This document shows positions 51,775 through 60,758 of a DNA stretch of 64,000 nucleotides, piece by piece (position 1 is the stretch's first letter; every line of letters begins with the position of its first letter). The position numbers were made by a program, and so were the translations under genes. The notes beneath the pieces were generated by a model. That model was not told the DNA's origin and did not search any database. It saw only the letters and a list, made by a program, of their open reading frames with translations. Source of the stretch: Flammeovirgaceae bacterium (GTDB lineage: Bacteria; Bacteroidota; Bacteroidia; Cytophagales; Cyclobacteriaceae); the NCBI GenBank assembly GCA_013204595.1, contig JABMNK010000092.1:1-64000 (forward strand). Reading direction: 5' to 3'.

Positions 51775-52974
51775 TTGAAGTTTAGTGAACTAGGATTCCA
51801 TCCAGATTTGTTGCAAGGTATCGATGCCATAGGCTTTGAGTCTGCAACGCCCATTCAAGAAAAAGCAATACCTGTCATTATGGAGGGCAAAGACCTAATA
51901 GGCTCTGCCCAAACCGGTACAGGTAAAACGGCCGCTTTTTTACTGCCGATTATTAACGCAATCCTTCTCAAAGGAAACCCTGAAGAGACCAAATGCCTTA
52001 TTGTGGTCCCTACAAGAGAGTTGGCCATACAAATTGACCAACAAATGCAGGGACTCTCCTATTTTACCCGAGTAAACTCGATAGCAGTTTATGGTGGTGG
52101 GGATGGTGATGTATTCTCACAAGAGAAAAGAGCACTTACCGAAGGCGCCTCTGTAATTACCGCAACACCCGGTAGATTGATAGCCCATCTTCAAATGGGC
52201 TATGCAAATATGAAAAATTTGGAATTCTTGGTACTTGATGAGGCCGATCGAATGTTGGATATGGGGTTTTATCAAGATATTCAAAAAATCATCTCCTACC
52301 TCCCTGCGAAACGTCAAAATTTGATGTTTTCAGCTACAATGCCACCGAAAATAAGGACGTTGGCAAAAGAGGTACTTAATAATCCTGTAGAAATCAATGT
52401 TGCCGTTTCCATCCCTGCTGATAAAATCATTCAAGTTGGGTTTGTTGTGCATGATACCCAAAAAATCCCAATGATCGAGCACATCTTGGGCGCCAAGAAT
52501 TTCTTAAGTGTGATTATTTTTTGCTCGACCAAAGACAGCACCAAACAACTAACAAAATCTCTTAAAAAATTAAAATTTTCCGTCGCAGAAATACACTCCG
52601 ATTTAGATCAAAAAGAGAGAGGAGAAGTATTGAATCAATTCAAGGCAAAACAATTAGCTATTTTAGTAGCCACTGACATCCTTTCTAGAGGTATAGATAT
52701 AGAGGACATAGAATTGGTCATCAATTACGACGTACCACACGATGCTGAAGACTACATACATCGAATAGGAAGAACAGCCCGTGCGGCCGCAAAAGGGGCT
52801 GCATTTACTTTTATCAGCGAAAGAGAACAAGGCCTTTTTGGACAAATTGAGAAGTTTATTAGTAGAGTCATTCCAAAAGCAGAAATACCAGCTCATCTCG
52901 GAGATGCTCCTGAATACAATCCAGAAAAAAACCGAACCAGTCCTCGGTCTTTTCATGGAAAGAAGCGCAAATAG
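51775..52974 (+). CDS. DEAD-box ATP-dependent RNA helicase, TTG start
   Basis: A 399-residue RNA helicase close to the RhlE group. It has the Q motif (FESATPIQEKAIP), Walker A AQTGTGKT, Ia PTRELA, DEAD box VLDEADRMLDMGF, SAT motif, and C-terminal motifs IFCSTKDSTK, VATDILSRGIDIE and HRIGRTARA. A short basic C-terminal tail ends HGKKRK. It unwinds RNA duplexes during ribosome assembly or cold adaptation. There is no ATG near the conserved N-terminus; the TTG at 51775 yields MKFSELGFHPDLL, which matches family N-termini, so TTG initiation is likely. Confidence 0.93.
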   Translation: MKFSELGFHPDLLQGIDAIGFESATPIQEKAIPVIMEGKDLIGSAQTGTGKTAAFLLPIINAILLKGNPEETKCLIVVPTRELAIQIDQQMQGLSYFTRVNSIAVYGGGDGDVFSQEKRALTEGASVITATPGRLIAHLQMGYANMKNLEFLVLDEADRMLDMGFYQDIQKIISYLPAKRQNLMFSATMPPKIRTLAKEVLNNPVEINVAVSIPADKIIQVGFVVHDTQKIPMIEHILGAKNFLSVIIFCSTKDSTKQLTKSLKKLKFSVAEIHSDLDQKERGEVLNQFKAKQLAILVATDILSRGIDIEDIELVINYDVPHDAEDYIHRIGRTARAAAKGAAFTFISEREQGLFGQIEKFISRVIPKAEIPAHLGDAPEYNPEKNRTSPRSFHGKKRK

Positions 52975-53016
52975 GGAGTTTAGTCACCCTGTTTTCTGAG
53001 TTTAGCATAAGCCGTA

Positions 53017-53035
53017 CTTTATTTTCAAAATAAAG
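53017..53035. repeat. AT-rich perfect palindrome
   Basis: CTTTATTTT-C-AAAATAAAG, perfect over 9 bp per arm, lies between the helicase and msrA genes. A related sequence, TTTATTCAAAATAAA, occurs about 45 nt downstream. The lack of a GC stem and T run argues against a terminator; an operator is possible. Confidence 0.4.
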
Positions 53036-53107
53036 CACAATAATGGGCACTATAACTATGTTTATTTTGTTATGTATTTATTCAAAATAAAAAACTCATT
53101 TCTCAAG

Positions 53108-53776
53108 ATGAAGTTCAACAAACGATCCCTCCTATTTATCGCCTGTGGGCTAATGGTAAGTGTTTCTTGTGTCTCCAAAGCCGAAAAACCAGCTATTACT
53201 TCATTCTCAGCAAGCATCAGTCAAATGCCACAAAGCAGCAAGGTAGATACTGCCACGTTTGCAGGAGGTTGTTTTTGGTGTATTGAAGCTTCTTTTGAGC
53301 AAATAAATGGAATATACGAAGCAATTTCTGGCTATGCCGGTGGAAACGCCACGGACGCTGACTACAGCAAAGTATCTAATGGTCAAACTAATCATGCTGA
53401 AACCGTTCAAATCATCTTCAATCCGGATCAAATCAATTACGAAACGTTGTTGGATATATTCTTCACCGCCCATGATCCAACCCAACTCAACCGACAGGGA
53501 CCTGATGTGGGCAAACAATACCGATCCGTTATTTTTTATCATTCTGAAGAACAAAAAATGAACGCAGAAATCAAAATTAAACAATTAACACCTCAATTCG
53601 GTAGAAAGATTGTTACTTTAATCGATCCACTCGAAGCCTTCTATCCTGCGGAGGCCTATCATCAAGATTATGAAAGAAGAAATCCTTATCAACCCTATGT
53701 ATTGAACGTATCTAGACCTAAAATTGATTTAGTGGCAGCTAAATTTAAAAATATTCTTAAACCGACCAATAAATAG
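53108..53776 (+). CDS. msrA: Peptide methionine sulfoxide reductase MsrA, lipoprotein form
   Basis: MsrA reduces the S-epimer of methionine sulfoxide in oxidised proteins. The catalytic motif GGCFWC is at residues 53-58 with Cys55 as nucleophile, followed by GYAGG, SNGQTNHAETVQI and GKQYRSVIFYH. Unlike cytosolic MsrA it begins with a signal sequence and lipobox (VSVSC, Cys21), so it should act outside the cytoplasm, attached to a membrane, on envelope proteins. The ATG at 53108 is preferred because the signal sequence starts there; the frame is open to 53072. No msrB gene is adjacent. The resolving cysteines common near the C-terminus are absent from the last 40 residues. Confidence 0.93.
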   Translation: MKFNKRSLLFIACGLMVSVSCVSKAEKPAITSFSASISQMPQSSKVDTATFAGGCFWCIEASFEQINGIYEAISGYAGGNATDADYSKVSNGQTNHAETVQIIFNPDQINYETLLDIFFTAHDPTQLNRQGPDVGKQYRSVIFYHSEEQKMNAEIKIKQLTPQFGRKIVTLIDPLEAFYPAEAYHQDYERRNPYQPYVLNVSRPKIDLVAAKFKNILKPTNK

Positions 53777-53817
53777 GCCCAAGCTTAATAAATTCAATTT
53801 CTGATTTTAACAACAAC

Positions 53818-54147
53818 ATGAACGAAGCATCGAAAACAAATACAAGCCATTTCATTCATATGGTATTTTTCTGGCTTAAAGATACCTCAGCTGAAGAAAT
53901 ACTTTCTTTTAAGAGGCGGGTAACAGACTTTCTAGATGAAATAGCAGAAATAGATCGATATCATGTCGGAACACCTGCCGATACTAGCAGACCCGTGATC
54001 GAAAGAGGCTATTCTGTTTCGTTGGTTGTTGAATTTAATAATAAAGCAGCACATGACATTTATCAAGTCCATGAATCACATCAAAATTTTGTAGCGGATT
54101 CCAGTCATCGATGGGAAAAAGTATTAATATTTGATGCCGATCACTAA
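53818..54147 (+). CDS. Dabb domain (stress-responsive alpha-beta barrel) protein
   Basis: A 109-residue ferredoxin-like fold protein of the Dabb family: HFIHMVFFWLKD opens the first strand, then a helix (SAEEILSFKRRVTDFL), GTPADTSRPVIERGYSVSLVVEF, and the HDIYQVHESHQNFV segment with conserved His. The family forms dimeric barrels and is stress-responsive in plants; bacterial members have no agreed function. It lies 41 nt after msrA and could share its transcript. Confidence 0.85.
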   Translation: MNEASKTNTSHFIHMVFFWLKDTSAEEILSFKRRVTDFLDEIAEIDRYHVGTPADTSRPVIERGYSVSLVVEFNNKAAHDIYQVHESHQNFVADSSHRWEKVLIFDADH

Positions 54148-54174
54148 GTTAAAGAACGCGGTAGATGGTCGATA

Positions 54175-57054
54175 CTAATTACGCGTACAAATACCATTAT
54201 AGGGACAATAACCGCATTTTTTGACGTCAGATATTTGATCAAATGGAATCTCTGTATTCCATATCTCAACGAGCAACTCATTCAAGATTGCTTCAAACTC
54301 TGGTAAATAGCGTTGAAATGAAAAAACCGGCACTTCCGCCTGTCTTCCCTGCTTTTCTGTCAATTTCCAATCAAAATTTTGATCAAAAAGATTTTTGCTA
54401 TTAAATAGACCAGGCTGAATACTGTCATAAGGCTCTCTATAGCCATTCATGACCATATAACTATAAAAGAATATCTGAAATGCTGCTTTATTTCTTTTGG
54501 GATTTTCGGCATCTATTAAGGATGGAATATTCACAAATGTCTTTTCATCCTTACCTGTTTTATAATCCAATACCCGCAATACGCCCCCCTTTAAATCAAT
54601 TCTGTCAATTTTACCCTTAAGGGCAATGAGGTGTTTTTTGCCCTTGACCTCAATAGGGAAGTCTAATGAATACCCTTCCTTGGTACTAGATTCTAAACCA
54701 ACTATTTTGAATGGCGCGTACTCTTGATCATAATCTAAAATCTTATTGATTATTTTTTTAATGATATCAGCAGCAATAATACTTCGGCCTTCCAAAACGA
54801 TCTTTTTCTTATTATTCTTAGTTTGATGATGCTTATTAAAGGCTTCATTAATAGCTCCATTTACACCCTCCCTAATCCAAAAAAAATCTGTCTCATTAAT
54901 AATGCCCGTCTTCTTTCGAGTAATAAATTGCCCATAAAGAAGCTCCATGGCATCATGCAAGATGTTTCCAAAGATCATCGCATCCAATTCTTCTTGGATC
55001 TGATCCTCTTCATACAACTGCTCAACATATTTAAAATAAAAACGCAACTTGCAATAGAGATAAGTATCCAATGCTGAAGGAGTCAGCCTACTCATGTATT
55101 TGGAGCTAAAATCTGAAGTGAATCTGTCCATTTTTCGCATTACCAGATCATCCTTTATTACGGAAATTGGTTTTTTCGCACCTAATGAGATTGGATTCGC
55201 CATGATTTGCTGCTTGATAACATGCCCTGACTCCAACGCTAACTGTTTCACTAATCTGCTCAATTCGCCATTAATATTAAATTCAGAAACCGTATTGTAA
55301 TAGAAAATAACTTTGGAGGATCTCTGTAATAATCTATAGAATAAGTAGGCATAAATCGAATCTTGATGCTCATGCACTGGTAAATTAAAAGCCCTCCTAA
55401 TATTATAAGGTATAAATGATCCTTTATTTGGCGCTGCGGGCCAAGCATTTTCATTCATACTTAAAACAAAAACATGCTCAAAATCGAGATTTCTAGTTTC
55501 GAGAATTCCCATTATTTGAATCCCTTTTAGCGGTTCCCCTGAAAAAGGAACTTTTAGACTTTTCGAAATTTTCTGAAATAACTTAATCAAAAATTCGTAG
55601 GTAATACCCTCTCCCTGTTCAGCAATCATGATTTTTAATTGATGAACATGCTCATAATACTTGCCAATGAACTCTAATTCAAGATTGCGGTCACCCTTTT
55701 TTAGGGTATCATGAAGACTTTTAAGAACTGCAATCAGATAGTCAATAGGCGTTTGTGGAATTGAAAATATTAAGGTAAGTAAGTCTGAATTAACAGGTAT
55801 TTCTTCAAGATCAATATAAACCAAATTATACTTTTTGATCTTCTTTACAATATCCTGATGCCCTTCTATATTGAGATTAACAATCAATGGGTGTTCTAAT
55901 ATTTCTATGACTGGCTTGTAATAAAAAGACGCCTTATTTTTGAGCGTAGGTTTGTTACTGTTTTGAAGCATTAACATGCTTATCAGCAAAGAGTATACAG
56001 GTGTGTCCTTTAGAGGAAACCCCATCGTAATATTGACGTGCTCAAGTGACAATGGCAAAGAATGTAATACAGGGAAGAGCATATATTCATGAGGCAACAC
56101 AATAACAGTTTTTTCCGAAATAAAATCTGCCTTATTCATTAATTGAACCAAATCTGCTCCAAGCGCCTTGGCTTGGCCAACTTCCAATGAAACGCCAACC
56201 GTCTGAAAGGATTTTGGCAATGCGAAATTGGACGGTAGCTCCTTTTCAAAAGTGGCTCCTAAAACCGAATCCCCTCTATACAGCCTATGAAAATACCCTG
56301 CTTCTTGATTAACGTCATTGACATAATAGCTGTCTGTGTCCCAGCAAACCTCCGCACATCTATTCTCAACATAATATTTGATTATTTTTTCTTCTACATG
56401 AGTCAAGGCATTGAATCCGACAAAAATAATTTGATGCCCGTCTTGATATGCCCCAGCCGTAAGCGCATCTAAAAAAGCCAAATAAATCATTCCGTTATAG
56501 CCCTTTCCTTTGGAAATTAATAATTTTTTATAATCCTGATAGATGACCCTGAGAATTTTCCATGTTTCTAAAAAAGCATCTTGATTTTTAGTGCTATCGG
56601 GAAGGAAAGTTGACCAAAAAGATTCTATGATACTTTTTTCTTCTTCTGAAAGAAAATAAAATTCCTGATCTAGCTCTTTTTGGGATTTAATACTTGTAAA
56701 CAAGTGTTGTGCATTTACCTCATAATGATCAATCTCTTCAAAATCCTTTACGATCATTTCACCCCAAAAGAAAAACTTCTCAAGGCGTTCAGCGTTAATC
56801 TGATGACTATCATAAACTTGATGCAACAAAAAAACAGCCTCTAGCGTATCTATCTTTTCAAGTACCGATTTAGAAAGTACAAAATCCTCAAAACTGATTA
56901 TGGTAGGTAGCCAGATAGGTTTTTTAATATTTTTACCCAACTCCTGTTGTAGAAATAAGCCCGCCCTTCTGTTTGGAAAGACAATGGTATGATTTCTCAA
57001 GTCAGAGAAATCTTTAAGTAAGTGATCCGCAAGATCTCCGATAAAAGTCTTCAT
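54175..57054 (-). CDS. AddB-like PD-(D/E)XK nuclease/helicase-like protein
   Basis: A 959-residue protein resembling AddB of the AddAB double-strand-break processing complex. The N-terminal UvrD-like domain has FPNRRAGLFLQQEL at about 27-40 but no canonical Walker A, as in AddB. The C-terminal nuclease has the active-site order GKIDRIDL...LRVLDYKTGKD. Four cysteines for an iron-sulfur staple are present: one in DTYLYCKLRFYF and three in KKCGYCPYNGIC at the extreme C-terminus. No addA gene lies beside it in the window. The ATG at 57054 (MKTFIGDLA) is preferred to one at 57069. It starts 33 nt downstream of the polyprenyl synthase gene on the same strand. Confidence 0.87.
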   Translation of the reverse strand: MKTFIGDLADHLLKDFSDLRNHTIVFPNRRAGLFLQQELGKNIKKPIWLPTIISFEDFVLSKSVLEKIDTLEAVFLLHQVYDSHQINAERLEKFFFWGEMIVKDFEEIDHYEVNAQHLFTSIKSQKELDQEFYFLSEEEKSIIESFWSTFLPDSTKNQDAFLETWKILRVIYQDYKKLLISKGKGYNGMIYLAFLDALTAGAYQDGHQIIFVGFNALTHVEEKIIKYYVENRCAEVCWDTDSYYVNDVNQEAGYFHRLYRGDSVLGATFEKELPSNFALPKSFQTVGVSLEVGQAKALGADLVQLMNKADFISEKTVIVLPHEYMLFPVLHSLPLSLEHVNITMGFPLKDTPVYSLLISMLMLQNSNKPTLKNKASFYYKPVIEILEHPLIVNLNIEGHQDIVKKIKKYNLVYIDLEEIPVNSDLLTLIFSIPQTPIDYLIAVLKSLHDTLKKGDRNLELEFIGKYYEHVHQLKIMIAEQGEGITYEFLIKLFQKISKSLKVPFSGEPLKGIQIMGILETRNLDFEHVFVLSMNENAWPAAPNKGSFIPYNIRRAFNLPVHEHQDSIYAYLFYRLLQRSSKVIFYYNTVSEFNINGELSRLVKQLALESGHVIKQQIMANPISLGAKKPISVIKDDLVMRKMDRFTSDFSSKYMSRLTPSALDTYLYCKLRFYFKYVEQLYEEDQIQEELDAMIFGNILHDAMELLYGQFITRKKTGIINETDFFWIREGVNGAINEAFNKHHQTKNNKKKIVLEGRSIIAADIIKKIINKILDYDQEYAPFKIVGLESSTKEGYSLDFPIEVKGKKHLIALKGKIDRIDLKGGVLRVLDYKTGKDEKTFVNIPSLIDAENPKRNKAAFQIFFYSYMVMNGYREPYDSIQPGLFNSKNLFDQNFDWKLTEKQGRQAEVPVFSFQRYLPEFEAILNELLVEIWNTEIPFDQISDVKKCGYCPYNGICTRN

Positions 57055-57087
57055 ATCAATAACTTCCAAAAGAGGTAGACAAAAATA

Positions 57088-58062
57088 TTATTTTTTTCGC
57101 ACAATGGTAAATTGAACCAATTGCTCCAATGCTTTTCGATAGGGTGTTTCTGGATAAGTTTCGAGTATTTCAAGTGATTCATAAAGATAGCGATTCATCA
57201 CTTTATAAGCATAGTCGATCCCTCCTTTTTCTTCAACAAAACTCACAACTATTTTAACGTTTTTTGGGTTTTTTTCACTAGAACTAATCAACTTTTTAAT
57301 TCTAGAAACTTCAGATTTTGTGCTTTGCTGAAGGGCAAATATCAAAGGTAAAGTTAATTTTTTCTCTCGAATATCTATTCCTGTAGATTTTCCAATAGCT
57401 GCATTATCGTAGTCAAACAAATCATCTTTTATTTGGAAGGCCATCCCAACTTTGGTTCCAAATTGACCCATTTTATCAACTTCCAATTGGGTTGATCCAG
57501 AAGAACTAGCACCTACCTGACAACAAGAAGAGATTAAACTGGCCGTTTTTTGTCTAATGACTTCATAATACAACTCTTCGGTGATATCTAATTTCCTGGC
57601 CTTTTCCATCTGAAGTAGTTCACCCTCACTCATCTGTTGCACTGCATTGGATACAATCTTGAGTAAATCAAAGTCATTATTTTTAAGCGCAAGTAACAAT
57701 CCACGTGACAATAAAAAGTCACCCACTAGTACCGCAATTTTGTTTTTCCACAACGCATTAATCGAGAAAAAACCCCGTCGATAATGGGCATCGTCAACAA
57801 CATCATCGTGGACCAAACTAGCCGTATGCAACAACTCTATTAAAGCTGCGCCTCTATGGGTAGATTCATTAATTTGTCCAGTCATTCCTGCTGTTAAAAA
57901 AACGAAAAGGGGTCTCATCTGTTTCCCTTTGCGCTTAATTATATAGCTCATAATCTTATCCAGCAACTTTACATTACTGACCATAGACTTGCGAAATGTT
58001 TTTTCGAAGTCCATCATCTCCCGCTGAACCGGAAGTTGGATGTCTTTGAGTTGTATACTCAT
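57088..58062 (-). CDS. Polyprenyl diphosphate synthase
   Basis: A 324-residue trans-isoprenyl diphosphate synthase that elongates farnesyl or geranylgeranyl diphosphate with IPP to make the side chain of menaquinone or a similar product. The first Asp-rich motif is LVHDDVVDDAHYRRG and the second FQIKDDLFDYD, with GKQMRPLFVFL before them and GDFLLSRGLL between. The residues before the first motif (ALIELLHTASL) are small, consistent with a medium or long chain, but the length cannot be set by eye. It heads a short operon with the AddB-like gene. Confidence 0.93.
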   Translation of the reverse strand: MSIQLKDIQLPVQREMMDFEKTFRKSMVSNVKLLDKIMSYIIKRKGKQMRPLFVFLTAGMTGQINESTHRGAALIELLHTASLVHDDVVDDAHYRRGFFSINALWKNKIAVLVGDFLLSRGLLLALKNNDFDLLKIVSNAVQQMSEGELLQMEKARKLDITEELYYEVIRQKTASLISSCCQVGASSSGSTQLEVDKMGQFGTKVGMAFQIKDDLFDYDNAAIGKSTGIDIREKKLTLPLIFALQQSTKSEVSRIKKLISSSEKNPKNVKIVVSFVEEKGGIDYAYKVMNRYLYESLEILETYPETPYRKALEQLVQFTIVRKK

Positions 58063-58122
58063 TTATTATACAATGATAAACTACTTAAGTTGTTTAAAAA
58101 AGGCCAAGAGATACATCGTTGT

Positions 58123-58130
58123 TAGTTTTG
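58123..58130 (+). promoter_or_regulatory. Promoter -7 box for the phzF-like gene
   Basis: TAGTTTTG matches TAnnTTTG exactly, 22 nt before the chosen ATG at 58152. Confidence 0.42.
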
Positions 58131-58151
58131 TATATTAGCATGAAAAATATC

Positions 58152-59036
58152 ATGAAAGAATCCGTTTATCATCTCTTAGATGTCTTTACCAATCAACGCT
58201 TCGGAGGTAATCAGTTGGCGATATTTGAAGATGCAACAGAAATTCCAACTGAATTGTTTCAAAACATAGCAAGAGAACTTAATTTATCTGAAACCGTTTT
58301 CTTATATCCAAAGAATGATCAAGGTCATTACCCTATGAGGATATTTACGCCTGTCAAAGAATTACCAACAGCTGGGCACCCTACCATTGGTACTGCTTAT
58401 TTTTTGGCTCAAAAATATCCACAGCAAATAGGTCAATTAGAGCTAATTATGTCTCAAAAGATAGGTGAAATAACCGTCAAGGTAGACATATCCTCCTCAG
58501 GAGTCACCATGGCTACCATGTATCAAATCGATCCTATTTTCGGAAAAGTATTCGATAATCGGCACCAAATTGCCGATTTATTGAGTTTAAAAGAATCCGA
58601 TTTATTGGCCTATCCAATCCAAGAGGTTTCTTGTGGCGTGCCCTACATTATCATTCCTGTTAAAACCATTAAAAATATTGAAAATATTATTTTCAGAACA
58701 GATATTTGGGAGCAATTGAAACCGCTATTTAATGAAAATAGTGTCTATGTATTTACACCTCATGGAACGTTGCCAAACGGAGATTTGCATGGACGCATGT
58801 TCGCACCAGAACTAGGGGTAAACGAAGACCCAGCCACAGGCTCTGCCAATGGGCCACTTGGGTGTTATTTATTTAAGCATAATATAAAAAAAGGCCCTTT
58901 AATAAGTGAGCAGGGCTTCGAAATGGGTCGACCAAGTATTCTCCATATTCATATTGAAAATGAAGGTGATAAGATCACAGCAGTCAAAATTGGTGGACAA
59001 GCAATTATTGTAGGCCGAGGAACATTCTTCCTTTAA
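58152..59036 (+). CDS. PhzF family isomerase-like protein
   Basis: A 294-residue protein of the PhzF/diaminopimelate epimerase fold. Family features are VFTNQRFGGNQLAIF at the N-terminus, LNLSETVFL with the catalytic-type Glu, MRIFTPVKELPTAGHPTIGTA, and EDPATGSANGPLGCY with the second anion-binding loop. PhzF proper isomerises a phenazine precursor, but most members outside phenazine clusters have unknown substrates, and no phenazine genes are present. Starts at 58119 (TTG) and 58140 (ATG) are in frame; 58152 is preferred because the promoter box lies at 58123-58130 and homologues begin near here. Confidence 0.87.
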   Translation: MKESVYHLLDVFTNQRFGGNQLAIFEDATEIPTELFQNIARELNLSETVFLYPKNDQGHYPMRIFTPVKELPTAGHPTIGTAYFLAQKYPQQIGQLELIMSQKIGEITVKVDISSSGVTMATMYQIDPIFGKVFDNRHQIADLLSLKESDLLAYPIQEVSCGVPYIIIPVKTIKNIENIIFRTDIWEQLKPLFNENSVYVFTPHGTLPNGDLHGRMFAPELGVNEDPATGSANGPLGCYLFKHNIKKGPLISEQGFEMGRPSILHIHIENEGDKITAVKIGGQAIIVGRGTFFL

Positions 59037-59093
59037 GAAACATTTTTCATAAAAATAATCGATTGATTAACTTCGCATCGCTAAAGACACTTA

Positions 59094-60758
59094 ATGAGTA
59101 ATTCAGGACCGATATATAAAGACATCCTTAAACGTAAAAATGATTGGCCAATTGTCAATCTGTCCCAAAATAAAAATGAATTTTTACGGCAAGTTGCTCA
59201 GAGCGCCTTTGATGGTATCATAGAACGAAGCGGTGAAAAAACCATTCGAGAGTTGTTGGAAACAACTATTTACCGTGAGAAACAACGAATCATTAACAAC
59301 CCTTGGCGCGTAGACCCCAAGGATGAATTAGCATTTTGGAAGTATATTCAAACGAAACATCTAAATTGTGATGAAAGAGCTGATGGGGAACAAGAAAGGC
59401 AAAAAATATTGCTTGAAATCATTGATCGCTACTGCAAAGAAATCGTAGGTAATTTCAATAAATCCTCTTACCGATTCGCTAAAAGCTTTACCACTTTTGG
59501 ATTTGCCAGACTGTTAAATGCTACCCGAGTCAAGGGATTTAAATCTATCATCAGCCGGCAATTAGATCTTCACGATCAAATACACGTGGTCGGACACCCG
59601 GAGCAATTAAGAAAATTGGCGCAAATTGGTACGGTGGTACTGGTCCCTACCCACTTTAGTAACTTAGACTCTATACTTATCGGTTGGGTTATTCAATTTC
59701 TGGGACTTCCTCCTTTTATTTATGGCGCAGGGCTGAACTTATTCAATATCAAAATTTTGGCCTATTTCATGAATAGTCTAGGAGCCTATAAATTAGACAG
59801 GAGAAAAAAGAATCCCATTTATCTAGAAACATTAAAAGTATATTCAAATATGGCCCTACAATGGGGTTGCCATAGTTTGTTTTTCCCTGGCGGCACCAGA
59901 AGTCGTTCCGGTCAGATTGAAAGCAGTCTCAAATTGGGCTTATTAAGCACCACTATTGAGGCGCAAAGAGCATTAATTCAGAAAAATAGCGATGATTCAA
60001 AACCCATTTTTATCGTTCCGGTAGTCATCAACTATCAGTTTACACTTGAGGCACCACTATTAATCAATGAACATTTGAAAATCACTGGTCAAGAGCGGTA
60101 TTTCAAAGAATCAGATGCTTATAGTAACTCCAAAAAAATCACCTCTTTTTTGTTTAAATTTTTCACCAAAGGATCAGATATTTCTGTAAGCATAGGACGT
60201 GGACTCGATGTATTGGGAAATTATGTCAATGACGAAGGCAAAAGCATAGATCAAAATGGTAACGAAATAAACATAAAAGATTATTTTGTAAAAGATGGGA
60301 ATATTAACATCGATAAACAAAGAGAACATACGTATGTTCAGATTTTATCAAAGCGAATTGTAGAGGAATATTACAAGAACAATCGCGTTTATTCCAGTCA
60401 TTTGGTAGCCTATACAGCTTTTAAAATGCTTGAACGAAGTAAACCTAAATTAGACCTGTATAATCTATTGAGATTATCTGTTGATGATTTAGAAATTGAT
60501 TATGAAGCATTCAAATCAAATTTCAAAAAACTCCGTAAAGTAATTTTGAAAATTCATGCAGAAGGCAATGTTGGCGTCAATCCGCGTCTTCAAAAGAAAG
60601 CTGAAGACGCCATTAGTTATGGTCTGGCCAATGTTGGCATGTATCATGCCAAACCACCATTAGTCAAAATAAAAGATAAAATTGTGATTCTTAATCCAAG
60701 TACGCTTTATTACTATCATAATAGATTGGAGGGATATGGACTTGAAAAACATATCTAA
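59094..60758 (+). CDS. PlsB-like glycerol-3-phosphate/lysophosphatidate acyltransferase
   Basis: A 554-residue membrane-associated acyltransferase with the PlsC-type domain at about 150-340. The catalytic HX4D motif is PTHFSNLD, followed by GAGLNLFNIKIL, a substrate-binding FFPGGTRSRSG (Gly replaces the usual Glu of FPEGTR) and IFIVPVVINYQF. Long N- and C-terminal helical extensions make it closer to PlsB-like than to short PlsC proteins. It should acylate glycerol-3-phosphate or its derivative for phospholipid synthesis. The next gene, gpsA, makes glycerol-3-phosphate and starts inside this one (23-nt overlap), which strongly supports a shared pathway. Confidence 0.85.
   Translation: MSNSGPIYKDILKRKNDWPIVNLSQNKNEFLRQVAQSAFDGIIERSGEKTIRELLETTIYREKQRIINNPWRVDPKDELAFWKYIQTKHLNCDERADGEQERQKILLEIIDRYCKEIVGNFNKSSYRFAKSFTTFGFARLLNATRVKGFKSIISRQLDLHDQIHVVGHPEQLRKLAQIGTVVLVPTHFSNLDSILIGWVIQFLGLPPFIYGAGLNLFNIKILAYFMNSLGAYKLDRRKKNPIYLETLKVYSNMALQWGCHSLFFPGGTRSRSGQIESSLKLGLLSTTIEAQRALIQKNSDDSKPIFIVPVVINYQFTLEAPLLINEHLKITGQERYFKESDAYSNSKKITSFLFKFFTKGSDISVSIGRGLDVLGNYVNDEGKSIDQNGNEINIKDYFVKDGNINIDKQREHTYVQILSKRIVEEYYKNNRVYSSHLVAYTAFKMLERSKPKLDLYNLLRLSVDDLEIDYEAFKSNFKKLRKVILKIHAEGNVGVNPRLQKKAEDAISYGLANVGMYHAKPPLVKIKDKIVILNPSTLYYYHNRLEGYGLEKHI

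Noticed and set aside
53207-53584. 125-codon ORF antisense to msrA
   Set aside because: It lies opposite the conserved MsrA catalytic domain and its translation has no recognisable features.
58152-59036. Possible phenazine biosynthesis cluster because of the PhzF-like protein
   Set aside because: No other phz gene is nearby; stand-alone PhzF-fold proteins are widespread and mostly unrelated to phenazines.
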